This document shows positions 8,487 through 16,034 of a stretch of DNA of 64,000 nucleotides, one piece after another. The translations under genes were made by a program, and so were the position numbers. The stretch covers positions 1,612,001-1,676,000 of the forward strand of contig NZ_JIBE01000003.1 of the NCBI RefSeq assembly GCF_000620465.1, given 5' to 3'. The DNA is from Ralstonia sp. UNC404CL21Col. GTDB taxonomy: Bacteria; Pseudomonadota; Gammaproteobacteria; Burkholderiales; Burkholderiaceae. Each line of letters opens with the position of its first letter. Position 1 is the stretch's first letter. The notes below the pieces were generated by a model. It made no database searches. It worked only from the letters and a program-made list of their open reading frames with translations, and was not told where the DNA came from.

Positions 8487-9944
8487 TCAGGTAGCCACCT
8501 TGGCCAGCGCCTCCGCCAGCTTGCCGAGGCCCGCGTCGATCTCGGCAACGTTCACGTGGCCGTAGCCGATCAGCAGCCCGGGCTGCGGCGGCCGCGCCAC
8601 ATACATCCTGGCGGTGCCGTACAGCCCGACGCCCACGCTTTCCGCCAGCTTCACCAGCTCGGCTTCGGGCAACGGCGCGTGCACCTGCGCTGCCATATGA
8701 ATGCCCGCCGCCGACGGCACGGGCGCCAACCACGGCGCCAGCGGGCCACGCAGATGCCGCAGCAGCGCATCCCGGCGCGCTGCGTATTCCTTGTGCATGC
8801 GGCGTAAGTACTTGGCGAAATCGCCGTCGAGCATGAACTTGCCCAGCGCCGCCTGCATGAGCGATTCACTGTGCCAGTCGGCCACCTGCTTGGCGTGCCG
8901 CAACGGCGCCACCAGCGAGGCCGGCGGCACCACATAGCCGATCCGCAGTTCCGGAAAGATCGTCTTCGAAAATGTCCCCACGTAAGCCACGCAACCGGCG
9001 GTGTCCAGGCTTTTGAGCGATTCCATCGGGCGGCCGTCGAAGCGGAATTCGCTGTCGTAATCGTCTTCGATGATGAGCGCGTCATGACGCTGCGCCCAGT
9101 CGAGCAGTTGCGCGCGACGCGCGAGGCTCATCGGCATGCCGAGCGGAAACTGGTGCGACGGCGTCACGTAGACGAGCTTGGCGTGCTTGGGCAGCCCATC
9201 AACGACGAGGCCTTCGGCATCGACCGGCACCGGCACGACGTTGGCGCCCAGGGCCTGCAGCGCAATGCGCGCGGGCGGATAGCCAGGATCTTCGATGGCG
9301 ACGGTGTCGCCCGGGCGCACCAGCACGCGCGCAATCAGGTCGATGGCCTGCTGCGCGCCATGCGTGACGACGATATCGGCCCAGGCACACACCACCGCGC
9401 GACTGAATGCGAGATAGCGCGAGATGGCCAGCCGCAGCGCCTGGTCACCCGCCGGGTCGTGATAGCCGCCGCGCCCCCGCGCCTGCTGGCGCAACGCGTG
9501 TGCAACACAGCGGCGCCACGCGTCGAAGGGAAACAGGCGCTTCTCGGTCACCCCGCCAACAAAATCGTGGACGATGTTCGCGCGCGGCTGAGGCAGCACC
9601 GCGGGCATGTTGTTCCACGGCGTGTCGAAGGTGCGAGCCACCGGTGCAGGCGACGCCAGTTGCGCCGCGGGTGAGGCCGTCGGCGTGCGTGCGCGCAATC
9701 CTTCGGTGGCCTCGGCGACGAAGGTGCCGGACCCAGCGCGCGTGCGCAGATAGCCCTCGGCGATGAGGCGTTCGAATACGTCCAGCGTGGTCTTGCGCGA
9801 CACCCCAATCTGCAGCGCCAGGTCGCGCGTGGAAGGCAGACGCTCGCCCGGCACGAGCCGGCCGTCGAGGATGGCGGTGCGGAGTTGTCGATAGAGCTGG
9901 CCGGCAAGGTCATGCCGGCCGTGGATCGTCAAATGGACATCCAT
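8487..9944 (-). CDS. MocR/PdxR-type regulator (GntR HTH fused to aminotransferase domain)
   Basis: Transcription factor of 485 residues. An N-terminal GntR winged helix (residues ~10-80, GERLPSTRDLALQIGVSRKTTLDVFERL) is joined to a class I aminotransferase-like domain (~115-485). The PLP-binding lysine is in VGTFSKTIFPELRIGY, and the aspartate segment IIEDDYDSEFRF matches the family. Members bind PLP or its adducts as effectors rather than acting as enzymes. The AhpD-like gene starts 87 bases downstream on the same strand and may be its target. Confidence 0.88.
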   Translation of the reverse strand: MDVHLTIHGRHDLAGQLYRQLRTAILDGRLVPGERLPSTRDLALQIGVSRKTTLDVFERLIAEGYLRTRAGSGTFVAEATEGLRARTPTASPAAQLASPAPVARTFDTPWNNMPAVLPQPRANIVHDFVGGVTEKRLFPFDAWRRCVAHALRQQARGRGGYHDPAGDQALRLAISRYLAFSRAVVCAWADIVVTHGAQQAIDLIARVLVRPGDTVAIEDPGYPPARIALQALGANVVPVPVDAEGLVVDGLPKHAKLVYVTPSHQFPLGMPMSLARRAQLLDWAQRHDALIIEDDYDSEFRFDGRPMESLKSLDTAGCVAYVGTFSKTIFPELRIGYVVPPASLVAPLRHAKQVADWHSESLMQAALGKFMLDGDFAKYLRRMHKEYAARRDALLRHLRGPLAPWLAPVPSAAGIHMAAQVHAPLPEAELVKLAESVGVGLYGTARMYVARPPQPGLLIGYGHVNVAEIDAGLGKLAEALAKVAT

Positions 9945-10022
9945 CGTGGGCGCAGTGTGCGGAGGGGCTGCGCCATTCTACGGAAGGTGCCGGAGGCGGG
10001 GCAGAGCGGCCGACGCTGAAGC

Positions 10023-11237
10023 TCAGCCCTCCCGGTCGTCCGCACGCGGCGCGATCAGCCACGGCGTGTAGCGCCACAGGTAGGCCGCGAACGCCGCCAC
10101 CCACAGCACACTCGCCCCGCCGATCCACACCTCGCGCGGCAGCAATGCGGGGCCTGCCACGCGCAGGAGTGCGGCCAGTGCGATGGCGGCATAGGCGAAA
10201 TGCTCTGCCCGGCCCGTGCGCAACATCCGGCCGGTGTGGCCACGCGCAGTGCGGGTGATCATCGCGATGACGGCGCCGCCGATGGCTCCCGCCGTGACCG
10301 CATGCAGCGCGGTGGAACGGTCGCCCCAGCCGAGCGCCGCCGCGGCCAACATGGCAAAGCCGATCGGCAGGAAGACATACGCCACATGCAGGATGGAAAC
10401 GATGGGCGTGCGCAGCGTGCGGCGTGTATCCCAGCCTGCCCAGCGGACAGCCTGCACGACGGCTGCCACCGCAAATACGATGGCCGGAACGATGCCTTGA
10501 AGCGGCGTCGCCAACATGACAACCGCGAGCGTCGTGGCCGGCACGATTGCGCGCTCGGCCCAAACCACACGGCGCACCTGCACGCCCGGAATCGCGTTGG
10601 ACGTAAACATCGGGATGACGCGTCCGCCAATGACCGTGACGAACAGGCAGACCAGCCCGGCGGCGGCATCCAGGCAACGCAATGCAGCAAGGGGCGCCTC
10701 AAGCGCCAACGCGCCATGAAACGCTGCGTTGACGGCACCGAGCACCAGCAGGGCGATGGCCAACCCGTAGTTACGTGCGCTCTTCGCGCCCCACAAAACG
10801 CGCAGAAACGCCACGCCGCACGCCGGCAGGAACGCCACATCGGCTGCCACGGCCAGCGGCACGGGGCCCATCCACATCAGCACACGCGCCGCCAGCCACA
10901 GCGCAGCGAGCGCGGCGAGCTGCGGGCCTTGCGGGGTCTGCAGGCCCGTCCAGTTCTTGCCCGCGGTGAACAGAAAACCGACCACCACCGCTGCCGCAAA
11001 GCCGAACACCATTTCGTGCGCATGCCAGAACAGCGGCGCCATCGTAGCCGGGCCTCGCGCCGAAGGCAGTACACCCAGCAGCAACGCCGCCCACAACGCC
11101 ATACCGAACACGGCAAACGCCGCCGCGAGCAGATAGAACGGCCGGAAGCCGAGCGCGAAGACGGGCCACCCCGTGTAGGGCACGCGGCTTGCCGGGTCGG
11201 GCTTGCCGATGGTGAGCAACGGGGCTTGGCGGGGCAT
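10023..11237 (-). CDS. nnrS: NnrS family membrane protein (NO response)
   Basis: Polytopic heme-copper membrane protein linked to protection from nitric-oxide stress, 404 residues with about 12 hydrophobic segments. The family signature is visible near the N-terminus: WPVFALGFRPFYLLAAAFA (residues ~24-42) and LFWHAHEMVFGFAAAVVVGFLFTA (~68-91), with later GRVIPMFTSNAIPG. ATG 11237 lies 20 bases after the stop of hmp upstream, so the two are very likely co-transcribed as part of an NsrR-controlled module (nsrR is divergent, beyond hmp). Confidence 0.9.
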   Translation of the reverse strand: MPRQAPLLTIGKPDPASRVPYTGWPVFALGFRPFYLLAAAFAVFGMALWAALLLGVLPSARGPATMAPLFWHAHEMVFGFAAAVVVGFLFTAGKNWTGLQTPQGPQLAALAALWLAARVLMWMGPVPLAVAADVAFLPACGVAFLRVLWGAKSARNYGLAIALLVLGAVNAAFHGALALEAPLAALRCLDAAAGLVCLFVTVIGGRVIPMFTSNAIPGVQVRRVVWAERAIVPATTLAVVMLATPLQGIVPAIVFAVAAVVQAVRWAGWDTRRTLRTPIVSILHVAYVFLPIGFAMLAAAALGWGDRSTALHAVTAGAIGGAVIAMITRTARGHTGRMLRTGRAEHFAYAAIALAALLRVAGPALLPREVWIGGASVLWVAAFAAYLWRYTPWLIAPRADDREG

Positions 11238-11257
11238 GGTGATTTCCGTGTTTGAGA

Positions 11258-12463
11258 TCAGAGGATGTCGTCCAGCAGGTCGGGGCCGAACACTTCGCGA
11301 TGGATGCGCTCCGACGGCACGCCGCTGGCGAGCAGCGCCGCACGCTGCGCCTGCATGAACGGCAGCGGGCCGCAGAGATAGAAATCCGCGTCCGCCGCGT
11401 TATCGCGCACGAATGTGTCGACCGTCATGCGGCCGGGCCGTGCGGGGCGCGATGCGAACTCCACGTCTTCGCCGGACTCCAGGAAGACGTGCGCCTCGAA
11501 CGCCGGCAGCGCTTGCGCCGCGCGTTCCAGATCATCGGTGTGGGCAACATGCGAGGCGGCGCGCGCGGCGTGGCTGAACACGATCTTGCGTGCGCTGTTC
11601 TCCTGCGCGAGCGCGTTGAGCGCCGAGATCATGGGCGTAATACCAACACCCGCCGACATGAGGACGATGGGGTTGTGGGTCGCCAGTTGCGGCACGAAGT
11701 CGCCGTAGGGCTGGCTGACGAGCAGGACGTCGCCTTCGCGCGCATTGGCATGCAGCCAACTCGAAACGGTGCCCGCCGGGCGATCGGCGTCACCCGCATC
11801 GCGCTTGACCGAGATGCGCCACGTGCGGCCATTCGGCGCGTCCGATAGGCTGTACTGCCGCTGCTGGAGCACACCCGGCGCCAGTTCCACTTGCACCGAG
11901 ATGTATTGGCCCGGCAGGAAAGCGGCCAGCGGCGCATCACCCACGGCTTCCAGCGTGAGGGACACCACGTCTTCGGCCTGCTGACGGCGGCTGACAATGC
12001 GCACCGGCTGACGATGGTCGGGGCCGCTGCCGGTGTACTGGTACAGGCGCGCTTCAGCCGCGATCAACTCGGCGGCGAGCAGCCAGTAGGCTTCGTCCCA
12101 GGCCGCGAGCAGGTCGGGCGTGGCGGCGTCGCCCAACACTTCGGCAATCGCACCCAGCAGGTGGCGCGCAACAATCGGATAGTGGCTCGGCTTGATGCCC
12201 ACAGCGGCGTGCTTGTGCACGATGCGGTTGACCACGGGCGCCAGCGCGCCGTTGTCGCCATGGTTGGCGGCATACGCAAACACCGCCGAAGCCAGCGACT
12301 GCTGCTGCGACCCATTGGCCTGGTTGCCCATGTTGAACAGGTTCGTCAACTGGGGATGGCTGGCGAACATGTTGCGATAGAAGGTCTGGGTGATGGTCAA
12401 GCCGTGCTCGCGCAGCACCGGAACGCTGGCATCGATGTAGGGCTTGGACTGGTCGGACAGCAT
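11258..12463 (-). CDS. hmp: Flavohemoprotein (nitric oxide dioxygenase)
   Basis: Oxidises NO to nitrate with O2 and NAD(P)H. The 401-residue product has the full three-domain layout: a globin (residues 1-~140, distal Tyr in TQTFYRNMF, distal Gln in NGSQQQSLAS, proximal His in IKPSHYPIV), an FAD domain (~150-260, with RQYSLSDAP) and an NAD domain (~265-401, with GVGITPMIS and YLCGPLPFM). ATG 12463 has GGAG seven bases upstream and beats an in-frame TTG at 12475. A candidate NsrR site lies at 12475-12497. It is divergent from nsrR and followed by nnrS. Confidence 0.95.
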   Translation of the reverse strand: MLSDQSKPYIDASVPVLREHGLTITQTFYRNMFASHPQLTNLFNMGNQANGSQQQSLASAVFAYAANHGDNGALAPVVNRIVHKHAAVGIKPSHYPIVARHLLGAIAEVLGDAATPDLLAAWDEAYWLLAAELIAAEARLYQYTGSGPDHRQPVRIVSRRQQAEDVVSLTLEAVGDAPLAAFLPGQYISVQVELAPGVLQQRQYSLSDAPNGRTWRISVKRDAGDADRPAGTVSSWLHANAREGDVLLVSQPYGDFVPQLATHNPIVLMSAGVGITPMISALNALAQENSARKIVFSHAARAASHVAHTDDLERAAQALPAFEAHVFLESGEDVEFASRPARPGRMTVDTFVRDNAADADFYLCGPLPFMQAQRAALLASGVPSERIHREVFGPDLLDDIL

Positions 12464-12474
12464 GCTGGACTCCA

Positions 12475-12497
12475 AATATGCGTGAAATATGCAACAA
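12475..12497. promoter_or_regulatory. Candidate NsrR site in the hmp leader
   Basis: Read on the minus strand this is TTGTTGCATATTTCACGCATATT. Compared from memory with the 11-1-11 NsrR consensus (AAGATGCATTT, mirrored), about 14 of 22 positions agree, with the core TGCAT...GCAT dyad kept. It lies just upstream of the hmp ribosome site. The match is inexact. Confidence 0.4.
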
Positions 12498-12643
12498 ATA
12501 AGACGGGGGCGCCGTCACGCTTTTTGTTCTGGATGGCCTGGTGCTCAGGCAACCGCTTGCGTTGGATTCTATTAAACGTATATTTCTGATGCAACAAATA
12601 GACATGCGTCAAACCGGCGCATCTCCAGCGGCAACTTCCGGAT

Positions 12644-12666
12644 AAGATGCGCCTCTCATGAATGTT
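12644..12666. promoter_or_regulatory. Candidate NsrR site upstream of nsrR
   Basis: The sequence begins AAGATGC and ends ATGAATGTT, agreeing with the NsrR consensus at about 15 of 22 positions by eye. It ends 22 bases before the nsrR start codon, in the position expected for autorepression. Confidence 0.45.
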
Positions 12667-12688
12667 TTACCTGCAGAGCCCGCCCGCC

Positions 12689-13162
12689 ATGCGACTGACC
12701 GACTACACCGACTACGCCCTGCGCACGCTGATCTACGTGGCCGTGCATCCGGACGAACTCGTCACGATCCAGCGCATTGCGGATGCCTTCGGCATTCCCA
12801 AGAACCACCTCATCAAGATCGTGCAGCAGCTTGGGCAGGACGGCTTCCTGCATACCGTGCGAGGGCGCGCGGGCGGCATCACGCTCGGCCGGGCCGCCGC
12901 CGAAATCAATCTCGGCGACGTGGTGCGCGCCACCGAGCCCGACTTCCGCATGGTCGAATGCTTCCAGGGCGACGACAACCACTGCGTCATCACCCGTGTG
13001 TGCGGCCTGCGCGGCGTGCTGCACGCGGCGCTGCAGGCGTACTTCGACGTGCTCGACGGCTATACGCTGCAGGATCTGGTCGACAAGCCGAACGCGGTCA
13101 ACCGGGCGCTGGGAGAGGCACCGCTGCCGATGCCGCGTGCGGCTCGGCGCAAGGTGGGTTGA
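12689..13162 (+). CDS. nsrR: NO-sensing Rrf2-family repressor NsrR
   Basis: Iron-sulphur repressor that loses DNA binding when NO attacks its cluster. It has 157 residues. An N-terminal Rrf2 winged helix (RLTDYTDYALRTLIYVAV, then TIQRIADAFGIPKNHLIKIVQQL) is followed by three cluster cysteines in VECFQGDDNHC and VITRVCGLRG, spaced as in NsrR. ATG 12689 gives the canonical MRLTDYTDYALR start; an ATG at 12662 would add nine unconserved residues. It is divergent from hmp-nnrS, its expected targets. Confidence 0.92.
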   Translation: MRLTDYTDYALRTLIYVAVHPDELVTIQRIADAFGIPKNHLIKIVQQLGQDGFLHTVRGRAGGITLGRAAAEINLGDVVRATEPDFRMVECFQGDDNHCVITRVCGLRGVLHAALQAYFDVLDGYTLQDLVDKPNAVNRALGEAPLPMPRAARRKVG

Positions 13163-13254
13163 TCCATGCGCGCAGGAACGTTCGTCCGAGGGCTTCCTAC
13201 AGTCTCTTCGATGTATTGCCCCGCAGCCCTTCCAATCCGTCCGCCCTGCGCTGT

Positions 13255-13359
13255 CTAAGCCGCATTGCGCGCCTCAAAGCCGCCCACTGCGCCGCTCTGG
13301 CCCAACTCGAAGCGCTATTCGCCTCACTGCAGTCCCGCTCCCCGCCGGGCACAAGTTGA
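13255..13359 (+). pseudogene. Remnant of a type I restriction specificity subunit (HsdS C-terminus)
   Basis: In the frame starting at 13255 the DNA encodes LSRIARLKAAHCAALAQL followed by EALFASLQSRS and a TGA stop at 13357-13359. This is the typical C-terminal helix of type I HsdS subunits (…ARLKAAHxAALAQLDALFASLQ…). No start codon, target-recognition domain, hsdM or hsdR is present, so only a tail survives. It lies directly upstream of dinD, a gene often found inside type I restriction loci. The rest of 13163-13487 holds no other gene I can see. Confidence 0.6.
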
Positions 13360-13487
13360 CAACGTTTGACAGCAAACGTGCCTGACGCTGCCTAAATTGT
13401 CCGCTCCGAAAACACTCGGCACCCACGCTTCACGCTCGCGACATGCTGTCAGTTGGCAGCCCAGGTGCCGGCTATCTGGGAGCAGGC

Positions 13488-14357
13488 ATGAGCGAAAGGC
13501 GCATCAACACCAAGCACGTACACACGTTTGAAAGCATCAAACAGCTGAACGAAGACGATTCCGAATTCTGGTTTGCACGCGATTTGGCGCCGGTATTGGA
13601 ATACCAGGATTGGCGCAACTTTGTGCAGGTGGTCGAAAAAGCAAAAATGGCCTGCCAGCGGTCAGGCCAGGCCATCGAAGACCATTTCGGTGAGTTCAAC
13701 AAAATGGTCGAACTCGGCTCCGGTGCGGTTCGCAAGATTGTGGACTTCCGGCTCACTCGCTACGCCTGCTACCTCATCGTTCAGAACGGCGACCCGTCGA
13801 AACCTGTCGTCGCCAACGGGCAAACCTACTTTGCCGTACAGACGCGGCGCCAGGAACTGGCCGATCAAGCGCGCTTTGGCGCGATGTCTGAAGACACTCG
13901 CCGTCTCATGCTGCGTGGTGAGCTGACGGAGCACAACAAGGCTCTGACGACCGCCGCCAAGCGCGCGGGGGTGGAATCCGGACTGGACTACGCCATCTTC
14001 CAGAACCACGGCTACAAGGGCCTTTACGGCGGCCTGGGCGCCAAGGACATCCACGCCGCTAAAGGGCTCTCCAACAAGCAGCAGATTCTCGACCACATGG
14101 GAAGCACCGAACTGGCCGCCAACCTGTTCCGGGCCACACAAACCGAAGACAAGCTGCGGCGTGAAGGCGTCCGCGGCAAGCGCGAGGCCAACCAGACGCA
14201 CTTCGAAGTGGGTGCCAAGGTGCGTCAGACCATCAAGGAGATCGGCGGCACCATGCCAGAACAACTGCCAACGCCGGCAAAGAGCATCCAGCAGATCGCG
14301 AAGGAACAGAAGCGGCTGCAGCGCAGCGCCAAACCATCGGGGGAAGAGAGCACCTGA
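13488..14357 (+). CDS. dinD: DNA-damage-inducible protein D (DinD)
   Basis: Protein of 289 residues related to E. coli DinD, a damage-induced protein reported to inhibit RecA activity. Recognisable segments include FWFARDLAPVLEYQDWRNF (residues ~26-44, a Bro-N-like domain), the KIVDFRLTRYACYLIVQNGDP block (~83-103) and SGLDYAIFQNHGYKGLYGGL in the C-terminal half. ATG 13488 has GGGAGC upstream and is preferred to the ATG at 13443. The 3' end encodes a basic, glutamine-rich tail. An HsdS remnant directly upstream suggests it came with, and outlived, a type I restriction system. No clear LexA box was found. Confidence 0.88.
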   Translation: MSERRINTKHVHTFESIKQLNEDDSEFWFARDLAPVLEYQDWRNFVQVVEKAKMACQRSGQAIEDHFGEFNKMVELGSGAVRKIVDFRLTRYACYLIVQNGDPSKPVVANGQTYFAVQTRRQELADQARFGAMSEDTRRLMLRGELTEHNKALTTAAKRAGVESGLDYAIFQNHGYKGLYGGLGAKDIHAAKGLSNKQQILDHMGSTELAANLFRATQTEDKLRREGVRGKREANQTHFEVGAKVRQTIKEIGGTMPEQLPTPAKSIQQIAKEQKRLQRSAKPSGEEST

Positions 14358-14591
14358 GCCCGCGCAATCGCGGCTTAGAACAACACCCTTACCAAAGCGC
14401 GTCGGGAGACGCTCCATGCCCAACACCGCGCGCGTCAACATCGCATGCTGACGTAGCCCGCGCGCCGCTTCTATCTTGAGCGTCTCTTCGGCTCTCACCG
14501 CATCATCGCTCAGGCATGTTCACTGCTGCAAACCGGTCGTTGGCCGCGCCATTTCCGGTGACGGCCAAATCAACCGACCAGCGGAGGTGTC

Positions 14592-14978
14592 ATGAAACCC
14601 ACTCGCGACAAGAGCAAGCACGCGTCGCATTCGAAATCGACGTCGCAGAGCAATCGCAGCAGCGCATCGGCCAAGGAGCGCGGCGGACACGCCAGCCAGG
14701 GCAGCGGCGGCAAGTCGTCTGAACGTGCCGGTGCCAAGTCGCACGAGCGCGGCGCACACGGCGGGGGCGGGGGCGGAAGCGAACACGCAACGCACTCGCC
14801 GATCGGCATCCAAAAGGCCTTGAAGGGCGCGTCTTACCCGGCGAAGAAGCAGGAGCTGCTGAAGACTGCGCAGGCGAACGGCGCGGACGACAGCACGCTG
14901 AAGACGCTGCGCGATATGCCCGACGACGAGTACGACACGCCGGCCGCGGTTTCCAAGGCTGTCAGCAACGAAAAGTGA
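14592..14978 (+). CDS. DUF2795 domain protein with basic low-complexity N-terminus
   Basis: Protein of 128 residues in two parts. Residues 1-~65 are rich in Ser, Lys, His, Gly and Arg (with a GGGGGG run). Residues ~68-125 form the DUF2795 domain (SPIGIQKALKGASYPAKKQELLKTA, then LRDMPDDEYDTPAAVSKAV). DUF2795 proteins are small helical proteins of unknown function in soil bacteria. An AGCGGAGGTG ribosome site precedes ATG 14592. It is 26 bases upstream of the DUF4142 gene and probably in one operon with it. Confidence 0.8.
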   Translation: MKPTRDKSKHASHSKSTSQSNRSSASAKERGGHASQGSGGKSSERAGAKSHERGAHGGGGGGSEHATHSPIGIQKALKGASYPAKKQELLKTAQANGADDSTLKTLRDMPDDEYDTPAAVSKAVSNEK

Positions 14979-15004
14979 TGCGCCTCAGCGCAGGAGGACG
15001 ATTC

Positions 15005-15544
15005 ATGAACACATCGACACAGCATTTGAGCGCGCGGCGGGTGGCCGCGTTGCTGGTGGCAGGTGCGCTTGGCTTTGGCGGCGCGTTGAGTGTGGCGCGG
15101 GCTGCCGCCGATAAATCCGACACGACGTTCGTCACCAAGGCCGCAGCGGCCGGCATGCTCGAAGTGCAGGCCAGCCAGGTTGCGATTACGCGCGCGAGCA
15201 ATCCTGACGTGCGCGCCTTCGCACAGCGGATGGTGAAGGATCACACTACCGTCGGCGACGAACTGAAGACGCTGGCTGGCAAGAAAGGCATCACAGTGCC
15301 CGACAGCCTGCCCGCGGACGAGCGCGCCAAGGTCGACAAGCTCAGTGCGCTTGAAGGCGCGAAGTTCGACAAGGCCTACGCCGACGAAGTGGGCGTGAAG
15401 GCGCACAAGGAGGCGGTCTCGTTGTTCGACAAGGCTTCGAAGGACGCCAAGGACCCCGACATCAAGGCGTTCTTCTCGCACAACCTGCCTGCGCTGCGGG
15501 AGCATCTGCAGATGGCCGAGCAATTGAAGCCCGCGGTGAAATGA
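15005..15544 (+). CDS. Exported DUF4142 (ferritin-like) protein
   Basis: Protein of 179 residues with a signal peptide (ALLVAGALGFGGALSVARAAA, residues ~14-34) and a DUF4142 four-helix domain. Typical features are FVTKAAAAGMLEVQASQVAITRASNPDVRAFAQRMVKDHT and the C-terminal FFSHNLPALREHLQMAEQL. The fold is ferritin-like and periplasmic; no substrate is known. The ribosome site GCAGGAGG precedes ATG 15005. The neighbours (DUF2795, a 68-residue hydrophilic protein) are typical of general-stress gene clusters. Confidence 0.85.
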   Translation: MNTSTQHLSARRVAALLVAGALGFGGALSVARAAADKSDTTFVTKAAAAGMLEVQASQVAITRASNPDVRAFAQRMVKDHTTVGDELKTLAGKKGITVPDSLPADERAKVDKLSALEGAKFDKAYADEVGVKAHKEAVSLFDKASKDAKDPDIKAFFSHNLPALREHLQMAEQLKPAVK

Positions 15545-15579
15545 TCTCGTGGCCCCACCCATGACTGACTGAGGTGATC

Positions 15580-15786
15580 ATGAATAGCCGACACCAGAAG
15601 GGCGCCGGACACCAAGCCGGCGACGACACCTTCCTGACCGACGTGTCCGAGACCGATGCAGAGGGCACGACCGTGCGCGAAGCCGAAGTCCGCGAACGTG
15701 ACATGTCCGAAGTGGACGGGCGGAAATCGCACCGCCAACCATCCGGCGAGGAGGAACGCGATACGTCTGCCAAAGACGCACCCTGA
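15580..15786 (+). CDS. Small hydrophilic acidic protein of unknown function
   Basis: 68 residues, highly charged (MNSRHQKGAGHQAGDDTFL, then EVRERDMSEVDGRKSHRQ), with no hydrophobic segment or cysteine, so probably a small cytoplasmic and perhaps disordered protein. ATG 15580 is preceded by GAGGTG. It is the last gene of the DUF2795-DUF4142 group and is followed by a strong intrinsic terminator at 15811-15838. No family was recognised. Confidence 0.6.
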   Translation: MNSRHQKGAGHQAGDDTFLTDVSETDAEGTTVREAEVRERDMSEVDGRKSHRQPSGEEERDTSAKDAP

Positions 15787-15810
15787 CGCTGCACCAACCT
15801 TGCGATGAAC

Positions 15811-15838
15811 ACGGCCCCTTCGATGGGGCCGTTTTTCT
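15811..15838 (+). terminator. Intrinsic terminator
   Basis: ACGGCCCC and GGGGCCGT pair around a TTCGAT loop and are followed by TTTTTCTTT. It closes the DUF2795-DUF4142 gene group. Confidence 0.88.
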
Positions 15839-16034
15839 TTGCGCGTTGTTTGCGTATCCCACCGATTCGCTGCATTCCGCACCGCTTGCGGTTTTCACAA
15901 GGCGTCTTCACCAAACCGTCATGGTGAGACGCGAAGATTCCGCCACGCAAACGTTTCAGTCGTGCATGAGCCGCCCACACGCATGGGTGGCCGGAGGCGT
16001 TTGCCCGACCTCATCGAATCGACAGGAAACCACA

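Noticed and set aside
13362-13490. LexA box upstream of dinD
   Set aside because: The best match (CTG-8-CAG at 13444-13457) has the wrong spacing for LexA; a nearby ACGTTT/AAACGT dyad is not LexA-like.
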